A DNA stretch of 64,000 nt from Bacillota bacterium (lineage in GTDB: Bacteria > Bacillota_I > Bacilli_A > RF39 > UBA660). Under the pieces are notes generated by a model that had not been told where the DNA came from, did not search any database, and saw only the letters and a program-made list of their open reading frames with translations. The stretch is taken from NCBI GenBank assembly GCA_015059305.1, contig SVAQ01000003.1:1-64000 (forward strand), in the 5' to 3' direction. Numbering within the stretch: position 1 is the first letter of the stretch; each line of letters begins with the position of its first letter. Shown piece after piece: positions 44,471-53,518 of the stretch. The translations under genes and the position numbers were made by a program.

Positions 44471-46759
44471 TTATCGCCCCAATAATTTTTTAACCACTCT
44501 TTTACCAAACCTTAAGATTCTTCGGAAAAATGAATTTTTCAATTCTTTGTTTTCTCTTAATAATACATTTACATATTCATTTAATGTATTAAATTCTTTT
44601 TCTTTAGCTTCTAAAAGAATCTTTATAGAGTTTTCATATTCTTTAAAAGAATTACGTACAAATGGATCATCATTATAGTTATTTTCTTTTGCTATGAATT
44701 CATTTAATTTTTTATTATCATCATTTAAACATACTAAATCAATAACAGTTTTCCAACGATCAATAATTTTATCATAAGCAAATCTTTCAGAGTATTCTTG
44801 TGTTTTTACTGCCATATTATTAGTTTTTTCACAATCTAATAATAAATCTACTATACCGTCGGACATTTCTTCTAAATTGTCACGATTATATAATAACCCT
44901 GTTTCTCCATTAACAATTAAATCTTCGAAACCAGTATCATTAAAGGCAACAGTTGGTAAACCACATACAGCAGCTTCTGTAATAATTAAACCAAAACCTT
45001 CATGATATGATGTAACCAAATTAATACATCCTTTGGCATATACTTCCTTAACATCTTTAACAAATCCTAAAAATTGCAGATTTTTTGCAGGTATTTTTAA
45101 TTCGTCAATTAATTCTCCAATCGTCTTATCAGAATTTTTACACTTTAAATCTAAATCGTATTTTCCGGCAACATAAAGTATAGTATCTGGCGCTTTTTTC
45201 AACACTAAAGCTAAAACCCTAAGTGCAGTTTCTAATTCTTTTCTTGGGTCATCAAATCGACCTACCGTTACTAAATTTCTTTTTTTATCCTTCTTATCGA
45301 TCTTACCACTACTAACAGTTAAAGCATTTGGCATAACTAAACCATTATCATTAAATTTACCATATGCTCTATTACTAGCATTTGTAAGCCATAAAGCAAT
45401 ATCGATCTTTTTAAAAATATCATTACGCACTTTCACTGCTGCAGCAAAGTCGATTTTGTTATAAGGTAAGAAATAAAATTCATGATTCCAAGCGATTACT
45501 TTAATATCATATTTTTTTAAATGCTCAAAAATTTGAATATGTTGATAAGAACAATTATAAGTTCCAATATATATATTTGCATTTAAAACTAAGTTTAAAA
45601 ATACTACAGCTTCATTCCACGTATTAAAATCTAGCGCAGAAGAATCCATATTTATATAATTTACATTTTTATTCAAAGGATAACCGCCATCTGGTCCATT
45701 TGAAGATATAATATAAATGTTATAAGTATCTGCTAAACCATTAGAAATATTAGCAACTACACGATTAAGTCCTCCCATATCTTGCCAGTCACCATAATTT
45801 CCAATAACAATATTTTTCTTACCGTTTGTAGATTTTTTTATAAGATTTTGCGTAACATCAATATGCCATTCATTAAGTTTTTCAATGTTTTCCTCATTAT
45901 TTAAAGAAACAATTCTTTCTTTCATAGTTAGCATTTCTAAATAATCAATAGCTTTATCATATGCTGTATGAGTTCTTAAAAAGTCTAATATTATTTCATA
46001 AAAAGATAATTTCGAATCATATGCTTTTTTAATTTCTTTTTCAGTTAAACTACTGATCATCTTAATCCATAGGGTGTTACATTCCTCAACATGTGCACTT
46101 AGCATAACTTTTGATCCTTGTTCATCATGCGATCTAGAAATCATGTCTTCTGTCATTGTAAATAAAACATCTTCATTTCTAAAAATACGGAACCACATGT
46201 CATAATCTTGTGTTGTAGGTAAATTTTCATCAAACATTCCATATTTTTCGAAAATTGATTTATGTAATAATAGTGCACAGCCGTGAATTGTTCCACTAAA
46301 AAGTAATTTAAGACCACTATAAATTCCTGATTCTGTTAATAACTCTGATTCAAAGTCTGCAATTTTTTCACCACCAGCATTGATAACATAATAGGCACAA
46401 GATACAGGGATTTTTTTGTTTTTAGATTTTGCTAATGCCTCAATTTCGTTCTTAATTTTGTCTGGCGTATATAAATCATCATGTGAAAGCCATGAAACAT
46501 ATTCTCCTTTAGCACTTTTAATCCCAAGATTTAAAGCGCTAGCTACTCCACCATTTTTCTTTGGAATATAAGTTATTTGATCTTTGTAACTTTTACAAAT
46601 ATCATCAGTACTATCCTTTGAGCCATCGTTTACTACTAATACTTCAATATTTTTATAGCTTTGTGCTAATGCACTATCAATTGCCTCTCTAACATAATTT
46701 TCACCATTATAAACAGGAATAATTATTGTTACTAAAGGTTCAAAATTTTCTTTTTTCAT
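44471..46759 (-). CDS. Bifunctional GT2-GT4 glycosyltransferase
   Basis: A 762-residue fusion. Residues 9-240 are a GT2 domain (TIIIPVYNGENYVREAIDSA; SHDDLYTPDK; TTQDYDMWFRIF). Residues 315-670 are a GT4 domain (GDWQDMGGLNRVVANISNG; TVGRFDDPRKELETAL; TSYHEGFGLIITEAAVCGLP). The C-terminal 90 residues form a helix/coiled coil with a basic end (RRILRFGKRVVKKLLG) probably for membrane contact. It could add two sugars in turn. Its own unit begins here, after the terminator of the CapG-like gene. Confidence 0.9.
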   Translation of the reverse strand: MKKENFEPLVTIIIPVYNGENYVREAIDSALAQSYKNIEVLVVNDGSKDSTDDICKSYKDQITYIPKKNGGVASALNLGIKSAKGEYVSWLSHDDLYTPDKIKNEIEALAKSKNKKIPVSCAYYVINAGGEKIADFESELLTESGIYSGLKLLFSGTIHGCALLLHKSIFEKYGMFDENLPTTQDYDMWFRIFRNEDVLFTMTEDMISRSHDEQGSKVMLSAHVEECNTLWIKMISSLTEKEIKKAYDSKLSFYEIILDFLRTHTAYDKAIDYLEMLTMKERIVSLNNEENIEKLNEWHIDVTQNLIKKSTNGKKNIVIGNYGDWQDMGGLNRVVANISNGLADTYNIYIISSNGPDGGYPLNKNVNYINMDSSALDFNTWNEAVVFLNLVLNANIYIGTYNCSYQHIQIFEHLKKYDIKVIAWNHEFYFLPYNKIDFAAAVKVRNDIFKKIDIALWLTNASNRAYGKFNDNGLVMPNALTVSSGKIDKKDKKRNLVTVGRFDDPRKELETALRVLALVLKKAPDTILYVAGKYDLDLKCKNSDKTIGELIDELKIPAKNLQFLGFVKDVKEVYAKGCINLVTSYHEGFGLIITEAAVCGLPTVAFNDTGFEDLIVNGETGLLYNRDNLEEMSDGIVDLLLDCEKTNNMAVKTQEYSERFAYDKIIDRWKTVIDLVCLNDDNKKLNEFIAKENNYNDDPFVRNSFKEYENSIKILLEAKEKEFNTLNEYVNVLLRENKELKNSFFRRILRFGKRVVKKLLGR

Positions 46760-46810
46760 TTTTTTACCACCTAGGCAAATTATAACATATTAATATTACT
46801 TTAGCATTAA

Positions 46811-46833
46811 AAAAAAGGGCATTTTTAAGCCCT
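46811..46833 (-). terminator. Terminator of the capE-reductase-capG unit
   Basis: Arms AGGGC (46816-46820) and GCCCT (46829-46833), minus-strand T run of eight, immediately after the CapG-like stop at 46836. Confidence 0.82.
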
Positions 46834-46835
46834 CT

Positions 46836-47945
46836 TTAGTACTTTCTCCATACAGTTCTATTAATATATCCTGTATAACTCATAATAATTTTTACTACTT
46901 TTGTTCCTACATGATCAACATCATAATCAGAAACAATCTTTGGTCTGCTTTCTTGAGAAGTAACAACTTTAATTGAATCAATAATATCATTAGCCTCTAC
47001 ACCACTCATAATTAGTGTACCTTCATCCATACCTTCAGGTCTTTCATGTGCTTGTCTTACTGTAATTGCTGGAAATCCCATTATTGAAGACTCTTCAGTA
47101 ATTGTTCCACTATCAGAAATTACACAGAAAGCATTTTGTTGAAGTTTATTGTAATCATTAAAACCAAGTGGTTTCATATATTTAACTAAATCATTAAAGG
47201 CATAATTACCAGCTTCAATTTTCTTACGTGTTCTTGGATGTGCACTAAAAATAATTGGCATATCATAGGTTTCTGCTACTTTATTTATTGCGTTAATTAA
47301 TGACTCAAAATTCTTAGGATTATCAACGTTTTCTTCACGATGCATACTTAAAACAAAATATTTACCTTTTTCAAGATTTAGATCTTTTAGTACAGTACTA
47401 TCGTCAATTTGTTTTTTATTACCATTAAGTACTTCTTTCATACTTGAACCAGTTTTAATTACAGTTTCAGGTCTTAATCCTTCGGCAATTAAATATCTTC
47501 TTGCATGTTCAGTAAGAGTCATATTAATGTCACTTAAATGATCTACTATTTTACGATTAATTTCTTCAGGAACTCTTTCATCAAAACAACGATTGCCCGC
47601 TTCCATATGGAATACCGGAATTTTATTTCTTTTCGCAGAAATTACTGCTAAACATGAGTTAGTATCACCATAAAGCAAAATTGCATCAGGTTTATATTCT
47701 TTGATTAATTCATCTGATTTAATAAGAACATTACCTATTGTTTCTGCTGGGGTATTTCCTGCAGCATTCATATATACATCTGGCGCTCTTAACCCTAAAT
47801 CCTTGAAAAATACTTCATTTAATTCATAATCATAATTTTGTCCTGTATGAACCAATATATGATCTGTATATTTATCTAACTCTTTCAAGGTAGTTGATAA
47901 TTTAATAATTTCGGGTCTAGTGCCCACGATAGTCATTACTCTCAT
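46836..47945 (-). CDS. capG: UDP-N-acetylglucosamine 2-epimerase family (CapG/FnlC/WecB-like)
   Basis: A 369-residue enzyme of the non-hydrolysing 2-epimerase family: GTRPEIIKLSTTL at the start, LLYGDTNSCLA, FHMEAGNRCFDERVPEEINRKIVDHLSD and ISDSGTITEESSIMGFP. In the CapE-CapF-CapG route it inverts C2 of the UDP-6-deoxy sugar made by the two enzymes encoded just upstream. Its place as third gene of that set supports this over simple UDP-ManNAc formation. GAGAGGT precedes the ATG. Confidence 0.88.
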   Translation of the reverse strand: MRVMTIVGTRPEIIKLSTTLKELDKYTDHILVHTGQNYDYELNEVFFKDLGLRAPDVYMNAAGNTPAETIGNVLIKSDELIKEYKPDAILLYGDTNSCLAVISAKRNKIPVFHMEAGNRCFDERVPEEINRKIVDHLSDINMTLTEHARRYLIAEGLRPETVIKTGSSMKEVLNGNKKQIDDSTVLKDLNLEKGKYFVLSMHREENVDNPKNFESLINAINKVAETYDMPIIFSAHPRTRKKIEAGNYAFNDLVKYMKPLGFNDYNKLQQNAFCVISDSGTITEESSIMGFPAITVRQAHERPEGMDEGTLIMSGVEANDIIDSIKVVTSQESRPKIVSDYDVDHVGTKVVKIIMSYTGYINRTVWRKY

Positions 47946-47951
47946 TTTATA

Positions 47952-48812
47952 TTACCTCTCTAAATTACAATTTTCTAAAATATTGGGATATAAATCATGA
48001 TGATTAATTACCCATTCTTTCATTTCTTCTACCATCTTGTCATACGATGGAACATTAAAATCATATGATAAATCAGTTCTAATTAAAGTCTTTTGACTTT
48101 CAACAGTATCATTATCTGTAATTTCAATATCTTTATCAAAATGACGCTTAAATAAAACCAATAGATCTTTTTTAGGAATAAATTCATTATTTACAACATG
48201 ATTTAATCCTGTAATGTCTTTTTCAATTGCTACACATATTGCTTTAGCAAGTTCAATTGTTGTAACTCCTGTCCAAATGACTTTTGTATACCCTCCACAT
48301 GTATCAGTTTGATTTATAAACCATTGGAATAAACCAATTCCTTTTGGATTATTATCTGGGCCGACAATTGAAGTTCTAAGAGTTACACTTCGATCATTTT
48401 TAACTTCTCCTAAAGCTTTACTTCTACCATAGAAAGAAGTTGCATCAGGTAGTGCAAGTTCATCATATTTACCCTTTGTTCCTTCATACACGCAATCCGT
48501 ACTTACATGAACAAATTTAAAACCATATTTAGAACTTAATTCATCCAAATAGTGCGGCAATAAACTATTAAGTTTAACTGCTAACACTTTATTTTCTTCC
48601 GCTACTTTATTTAGAATGCCAATACAATTTACTACTGCATTTGGTTTAATTTCTTCAATAATTCTTTCTATACTTTCCATATTTGTATATGCATCATAAA
48701 TAAGGTCTCCATTTTTACTTGAAGTTCCAAATACTTCGTAACCTTTTTCTTTCATGGTTTCATATACAACATGTCCAAGCATTCCTGTTTTTCCTAAAAT
48801 TAGGACTCTCAT
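47952..48812 (-). CDS. RmlD-like NAD(P)H sugar-nucleotide reductase
   Basis: A 286-residue extended short-chain dehydrogenase of the dTDP-4-dehydrorhamnose reductase (RmlD) type: GKTGMLGHVVYETMKEKGYEVFG cofactor loop, VNCIGILNKV, FVHVSTDCVYEGTKG and SFYGRSKALGE (YxxxK). Between capE-like and capG-like genes it should reduce the 4-keto intermediate. The usual CapF/FnlB carries an extra cupin domain and is about 370 residues; here there is none, as in WbvR-type reductases of the UDP-L-QuiNAc route. Overlaps both the capE-like gene (4 bases) and lies 6 bases from capG. Confidence 0.88.
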   Translation of the reverse strand: MRVLILGKTGMLGHVVYETMKEKGYEVFGTSSKNGDLIYDAYTNMESIERIIEEIKPNAVVNCIGILNKVAEENKVLAVKLNSLLPHYLDELSSKYGFKFVHVSTDCVYEGTKGKYDELALPDATSFYGRSKALGEVKNDRSVTLRTSIVGPDNNPKGIGLFQWFINQTDTCGGYTKVIWTGVTTIELAKAICVAIEKDITGLNHVVNNEFIPKKDLLVLFKRHFDKDIEITDNDTVESQKTLIRTDLSYDFNVPSYDKMVEEMKEWVINHHDLYPNILENCNLER

Positions 48813-49810
48813 TCTTCGATTTCTCCCATTTGTTTAAGAAGATCAATCATACCATCTACATCTAATTGATGAGTATTATTTGATGTATAAGATTCTACTT
48901 TTCTAACCTTTCCATCTCCTTCTGGATAGAATTTATCATAATTTAAATCACGATTATCCATTGGGATTCTAAAATAATCTCCCATATCTTCAGCTTTTGT
49001 CATTTCTTCTCTAGTTACTAATACTTCATGATCTTTTTCACCATGTCTAGTACCAATAATCTTAATTTCAGCATCACTATTTTTATATTTTTTTACAGCT
49101 TCAGCTAAAGTTGCAATAGTAGCTCCAGGTGCTTTTTGAACAAATAAATCACCTTGATTACCATGTTCAAATGCAAACATTACTAATTTTACAGCTTGTT
49201 CTAATGTCATCATGTATCTAGTCATTTCTGGATCTGTTACTGTTAAAGGTTTTCCTTCTTTAATTAATTTATAAAAAAGTGGAATTACTGATCCACGAGA
49301 TCCCATAACATTACCATATCTAGTTAAACAAATTGTTGTTTTAGCATCTTCGCCTAACATTCTAGCTTTAGCAATAATTGTTTTTTCCATTAAAGCTTTA
49401 CTCATTCCCATTGCATTAATTGGATATGCCGCTTTATCAGTACTTAAACATACAATTTTCTTGACACCGTGTCTTGCCGCACTTTCTAATACATTATGTG
49501 AACCTATTACATTTGTTTTAGCAGCTTCGATTGGGAAAAATTCACAGCTAGGTACTTGTTTTAATGCTGCAGCATGGAATATGTAATCTACTCCATCCAT
49601 AACATTATCAAGTGTTGATATATCTCTAACATCTCCAATATAAAATTTTAATTTTGGATTGTTATACTTTTTACGCATATCATCTTGTTTCTTTTCATCT
49701 CTTGAAAAGATTCTAATTTCTCTTAAATCTGAGTTTAGGAACATTTCTAATACTTTATTACCAAATGATCCTGTTCCTCCAGTAATTAATAAGACTTTAT
49801 CTTTAAACAT
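48809..49810 (-). CDS. capE: UDP-GlcNAc 4,6-dehydratase/5-epimerase (CapE/FnlA-like)
   Basis: A 333-residue SDR enzyme: LLITGGTGSFGNKVLEMFL nucleotide loop, FSRDEKKQDDMR, and NAMGMSKALMEK, where Met replaces the usual catalytic Tyr in YxxxK, a hallmark of the CapE/FnlA inverting dehydratases. It converts UDP-GlcNAc to a UDP-2-acetamido-2,6-dideoxy-4-keto sugar of L configuration. The start at 49810 follows GGAAGGTGA; the frame runs to a GTG at 49819 that is itself part of this ribosome site. Confidence 0.9.
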   Translation of the reverse strand: MFKDKVLLITGGTGSFGNKVLEMFLNSDLREIRIFSRDEKKQDDMRKKYNNPKLKFYIGDVRDISTLDNVMDGVDYIFHAAALKQVPSCEFFPIEAAKTNVIGSHNVLESAARHGVKKIVCLSTDKAAYPINAMGMSKALMEKTIIAKARMLGEDAKTTICLTRYGNVMGSRGSVIPLFYKLIKEGKPLTVTDPEMTRYMMTLEQAVKLVMFAFEHGNQGDLFVQKAPGATIATLAEAVKKYKNSDAEIKIIGTRHGEKDHEVLVTREEMTKAEDMGDYFRIPMDNRDLNYDKFYPEGDGKVRKVESYTSNNTHQLDVDGMIDLLKQMGEIEE

Positions 49811-49886
49811 ATTTCTCACCTTCCATTAAAAGTATTTTACCATAAAAAAATGTAAATATAAACAATATATATGTTAACTTAATGAC

Positions 49887-49914
49887 AAAAAATAAGAATG
49901 CATTATGCATTCTT
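49887..49914 (-). terminator. Terminator of the TagO/ABC exporter unit
   Basis: Arms AAGAATGCA (49894-49902) and TGCATTCTT (49906-49914) around TTA, minus-strand T-rich run. It overlaps the ABC ATPase stop. Confidence 0.85.
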
Positions 49915-50643
49915 GCTTTTTTGACTTTCTAAATATTCATCACATACGGTAGCGGCATCACCAATTTTAATTATTTTACCTTTTTCAAGCCATACAACTC
50001 TATCACAAAGTTTTTTTATTTGCTCAATTGAGTGTGATACAAATAAAACTGTTGTACCTCCATTTATCATAGATTTCATTTTAGCGCCACTTTTAGCTTG
50101 GAAAGCAACATCTCCAACTGAAAGTATTTCATCAACAATTAATACATCAGGATCAACCACTGTAGCTATTGAAAATGCTAATCTTGCCATCATACCTGAT
50201 GAATAATTTTTAACTGGTACATCCAAAAATTCATGTAATTCAGAAAAATCTACTATTTCCTGAAATTTAGAATCTAAAAACTCTCTAGTATAGCCCATTA
50301 CGGCACCATTTAAATAAATATTCTCACGAGCTGTAAGCTCAACATCAAATCCTGCTCCAAGTTCAATCATTGGACAAATTTTACCTTGAACGTTAACCTC
50401 ACCTTTCGTAGGTTTCATAACCCCAGCTACTACTTTCAAAAGGGTACTTTTTCCAGCACCATTACTTCCAACTAAGCCAATAACTTCGCCTTTTTCAACA
50501 TCGAATGAAACATTATCTAAAGCTTTAAACAAAACTTTTTTATCTTTCTTTAAACTAAGGACTTTGATAAATAATTTTTTTAATGAAAATGTTTTATCAA
50601 TACCTAAATTAAATTCCATTGTAACATTTTTAATATTTATCAT
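49903..50643 (-). CDS. Polysaccharide/teichoic acid ABC exporter ATPase (TagH/Wzt-like)
   Basis: A 246-residue ATPase: Walker A GLVGSNGAGKSTLLKVVAG, signature YSSGMMARLAFSIA, Walker B VLIVDEILSVGD, and the H-loop VSHS. The EILSVGD form is typical of the polysaccharide exporter ATPases. It ends just after the ATPase core and lacks the C-terminal sugar-binding domain of Wzt or the tail of TagH, so polymer end recognition is not expected from this chain. GGAGGTAACG precedes the ATG; the permease is 9 bases upstream. Confidence 0.92.
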   Translation of the reverse strand: MINIKNVTMEFNLGIDKTFSLKKLFIKVLSLKKDKKVLFKALDNVSFDVEKGEVIGLVGSNGAGKSTLLKVVAGVMKPTKGEVNVQGKICPMIELGAGFDVELTARENIYLNGAVMGYTREFLDSKFQEIVDFSELHEFLDVPVKNYSSGMMARLAFSIATVVDPDVLIVDEILSVGDVAFQAKSGAKMKSMINGGTTVLFVSHSIEQIKKLCDRVVWLEKGKIIKIGDAATVCDEYLESQKSKNA

Positions 50644-50652
50644 CGTTACCTC

Positions 50653-51438
50653 CTAAATATAGTAAATAAATTTATCTTGATTTTTTCTAAAGAACCAACA
50701 ACCAAAAATCAACATAAACACTGCCCATCCAGAACACCATAACCAACAATCTAATTGCGGAATACGGTGATAAAGGATTATTTCTCTAGCAAAATCAATA
50801 TACTGATATAGCGGATTAAATTCCATTAACATTAAAATTTTTTCTGGCAAAATTGAAATATTATACATTATAGGAGTCAAATAAGTCCACGCTAGAACTA
50901 CTATTCCCCAAATATAGAAGACATCTCTTAAAAACACTGATAACGCAGAAAGAAAAAATCCCATTCCAATACAAAACACTAAGACGCATAAATAACAAAA
51001 TGGTAATAAAATATGCCAAACATTTAATCCAGTGCCTGTTATAAGAATTACTCCATATAAGGGAATAAGTGTTAATAAAAAGTTAATTCCTGAAAATAGG
51101 CACTTTGAAAGTGGAAATATATATTTAGGAATGTAAACTTTATTAATAAGACTCATATTTCCTACAATCGCAGGCATTGATTGATTTGTAGCATCGCTAA
51201 AAAAATTAAATATAACTAATCCTGTTAATAAATATGCTAAATAACTTACTCCTGGCATACTCGCTTTAAAAAGATTTGAAAATACTACCCCCATAACAGC
51301 CATCATTAAAAGTGGATATAAAATACTCCATAACAATCCTAAAGAACTTCTTTGATATTTAACTTTAAAATCTCTTTTAATTAATTCTTTTAAAAGAAAA
51401 CTATATCTGTTTAAATTAATAAGCATTTTCTTTAACAT
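50653..51438 (-). CDS. ABC-2 polysaccharide export permease (TagG/Wzm-like)
   Basis: A 261-residue protein with six membrane segments. The start LLKELIKRDFKVKYQRSSLGLLWSILYPL is the classic N-terminal amphipathic helix of Wzm/TagG permeases. It forms the channel that moves lipid-linked polymer across the membrane using the ATPase encoded 9 bases downstream. Confidence 0.93.
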   Translation of the reverse strand: MLKKMLINLNRYSFLLKELIKRDFKVKYQRSSLGLLWSILYPLLMMAVMGVVFSNLFKASMPGVSYLAYLLTGLVIFNFFSDATNQSMPAIVGNMSLINKVYIPKYIFPLSKCLFSGINFLLTLIPLYGVILITGTGLNVWHILLPFCYLCVLVFCIGMGFFLSALSVFLRDVFYIWGIVVLAWTYLTPIMYNISILPEKILMLMEFNPLYQYIDFAREIILYHRIPQLDCWLWCSGWAVFMLIFGCWFFRKNQDKFIYYI

Positions 51439-51447
51439 TACAAAACC

Positions 51448-52494
51448 TCATTTCTTTCTTTTGTGTTCAAATAAAATATCGGTATTAATTACAATATATA
51501 ATAATAAAATCATTAAAATAATATAGATCACCATTGCAATTTGATTATCTCCTAGAACATAGAAGATTGATACTGCAGAGAATAAAATGTTTACACCATA
51601 TATAATTAAAATTGAAACTCTCGGCGAAAACTTCATTTTTAAAAGTTGATGATGAAAATGTTGTTTATCTGGCTCACCAATTTTCTTATGATGGATTACT
51701 CTTCTTAAAATAGCAAGTGCCGTATCAAAAATTGGAATTGCTAAAATAATAAGCGGAATAACAAGTGATGTAATTGTTGTTACCTTAAATCCTAAAAGTG
51801 CTATAATTGCAATCATAAAACCTAAAAATGTACTCCCACAGTCACCAATAAACGTTTTGGCTGGAGGAAAATTATGTGTTAAAAATCCTAAAGTAGACCC
51901 TAACATTATTAAACATAAAATTACATCTAAGCCTTGTTTTTGATTTAAAATAAAAGCAATAATTGCAATAGTAGCAAAATAAATGGAACTTATTCCCGAT
52001 GATAATCCATCTAGTCCGTCTATCAAATTAATTGCATTAATAGCGCCGACGATAAAGAAAACTGAAATAAGCTGATTAATAATTGTAGGAAAAATTAATG
52101 TGGCTCCTAAAATTGTTAACTCATCAAAGTATAACTTTCCATAAAATACCACTATTGATGCAACAATTAGTTGAACTAAAAGTTTGTCTTTTGCTCTAAG
52201 TGGTTTTACATCATCAATAAAACCTAAAAAAACAATAATAAAAGAACCAATTAAAATTGAAAGCATTTGTGTAGTTAAACTTCCATACATTATATAACCA
52301 AACAAAAATGCACTATATACGGCAAGCCCACCTAATCTAGGCATTGGTTTTTTGTGTACTTTTCGATCGTTTGGGATGTCTATTGCACCAATGTGAAATG
52401 CTAGTCTCTTACTCACAAATACAAGTACAAAACTAACAAGATATGTAACAAATAAAATTTCTAATATATTATGATCATTAACTACAAAATTCAT
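51448..52494 (-). CDS. tagO: Undecaprenyl-phosphate GlcNAc-1-phosphate transferase (TagO/WecA-like)
   Basis: A 348-residue polytopic enzyme of the MraY/WecA family: VHKKPMPRLGGLAVY, FIDDVKPLRAKDKLL, NLIDGLDGLSSG, FIGDCGSTFLGF and KIGEPDKQHFHHQLLK (His-rich loop 5). Asp pairs in the second and fourth motifs bind metal and phosphate. It loads the first sugar phosphate on undecaprenyl phosphate and so starts the polymer (wall teichoic acid or capsule). AGGAG precedes the ATG. Confidence 0.95.
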   Translation of the reverse strand: MNFVVNDHNILEILFVTYLVSFVLVFVSKRLAFHIGAIDIPNDRKVHKKPMPRLGGLAVYSAFLFGYIMYGSLTTQMLSILIGSFIIVFLGFIDDVKPLRAKDKLLVQLIVASIVVFYGKLYFDELTILGATLIFPTIINQLISVFFIVGAINAINLIDGLDGLSSGISSIYFATIAIIAFILNQKQGLDVILCLIMLGSTLGFLTHNFPPAKTFIGDCGSTFLGFMIAIIALLGFKVTTITSLVIPLIILAIPIFDTALAILRRVIHHKKIGEPDKQHFHHQLLKMKFSPRVSILIIYGVNILFSAVSIFYVLGDNQIAMVIYIILMILLLYIVINTDILFEHKRKK

Positions 52495-52546
52495 ATTGAA
52501 TACTCCTATGATTTATTATACCTTATTACCCACAAAATTAAAAGTT

Positions 52547-53476
52547 TCAATTAAATTTGCGTTTACGAGTAAGATTTGGTTCAAATGTTTTTAATTCTGG
52601 GATTACTTCAATAACATTTCCAAATTCATCAAAGGAAATTTTGACAAACCAACAACTGATCTCACATCCCCAATTCTTCTTATTTGTAGGAGACTGTTGA
52701 TCAGTAAGCGCTGCCGTTTGAAAAGCATACGTTCCATTTATAACATCAAAAAAACTATGATGGATATGACCCATCTGTAACATATCAGGAATATTCCCAT
52801 TTAGTTTTTTATAATAGTCCTCAATTCTTTCTAATAATGTTTTTTGGCCTCTACTATAACCATGATAAATATGAAGCAACATTCTACCAATTCTTACATC
52901 AGCCGTATCTTCTCCCAAATATATAATATCATTTCTTTTTTTAGCTAATTCTTCACAAATATTTTTATTATCACTTTTCTTAAAGCTTTTATCATGATTT
53001 CCAGCAATAGTATAAAAATTAATATATCTTGAATACGGATGAACATTCAAAACATATTCTAACGTAGCATCATACCCACAAACTCTCTGGGATTTTTGAT
53101 AATTTGGCCGCTCCGGATAAAAACCATCTGTTAAATCACCAGAACAAAATATCGAATCAATCCCTCGCCGTTCACATTCATCATATATCCATTTCATAAC
53201 ATCTACACGATCATACTCTGAGGCATAATGTGCATCAGAAAGCAAACATATTTCAATTGTATAACTATGACCAATTACGGGCGTATGAACATAAATCCCC
53301 CCTGGTGTTTTGATAAAATGTCCATCTTTTTCTTCACAATTAAAACCCAATAAGCTTAAATATTTACTATATTCTAAGACTTCAGCATAGCTCATATTCA
53401 AATTTTCACAAATCTCATCAACAGTTTTCTTTTTATTAATTAAGTATTTTAATTTGTTTAAAATTTGTTTATTCAT
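52547..53476 (-). CDS. Calcineurin-like metallophosphoesterase
   Basis: A 309-residue protein. Residues 1-65 look like a small helix-turn-helix (VDEICENLNMSYAEVLEYSKYL). The phosphoesterase domain has the metal motifs in order: LSDAHY (D-x-H), FCSGDLTDG (GDLxD), AGNHDKS (GNHD), and GHIHHSF (GHxH) with IYHGYS before it. The substrate is unknown; the N-terminal nucleic-acid-type module and lack of a signal peptide suggest a cytosolic nucleotide or nucleic acid. Confidence 0.85.
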   Translation of the reverse strand: MNKQILNKLKYLINKKKTVDEICENLNMSYAEVLEYSKYLSLLGFNCEEKDGHFIKTPGGIYVHTPVIGHSYTIEICLLSDAHYASEYDRVDVMKWIYDECERRGIDSIFCSGDLTDGFYPERPNYQKSQRVCGYDATLEYVLNVHPYSRYINFYTIAGNHDKSFKKSDNKNICEELAKKRNDIIYLGEDTADVRIGRMLLHIYHGYSRGQKTLLERIEDYYKKLNGNIPDMLQMGHIHHSFFDVINGTYAFQTAALTDQQSPTNKKNWGCEISCWFVKISFDEFGNVIEVIPELKTFEPNLTRKRKFN

Positions 53477-53518
53477 AAATTCCTTTTATTTATTCTATTT
53501 TTACAAAAAGACAATGTA

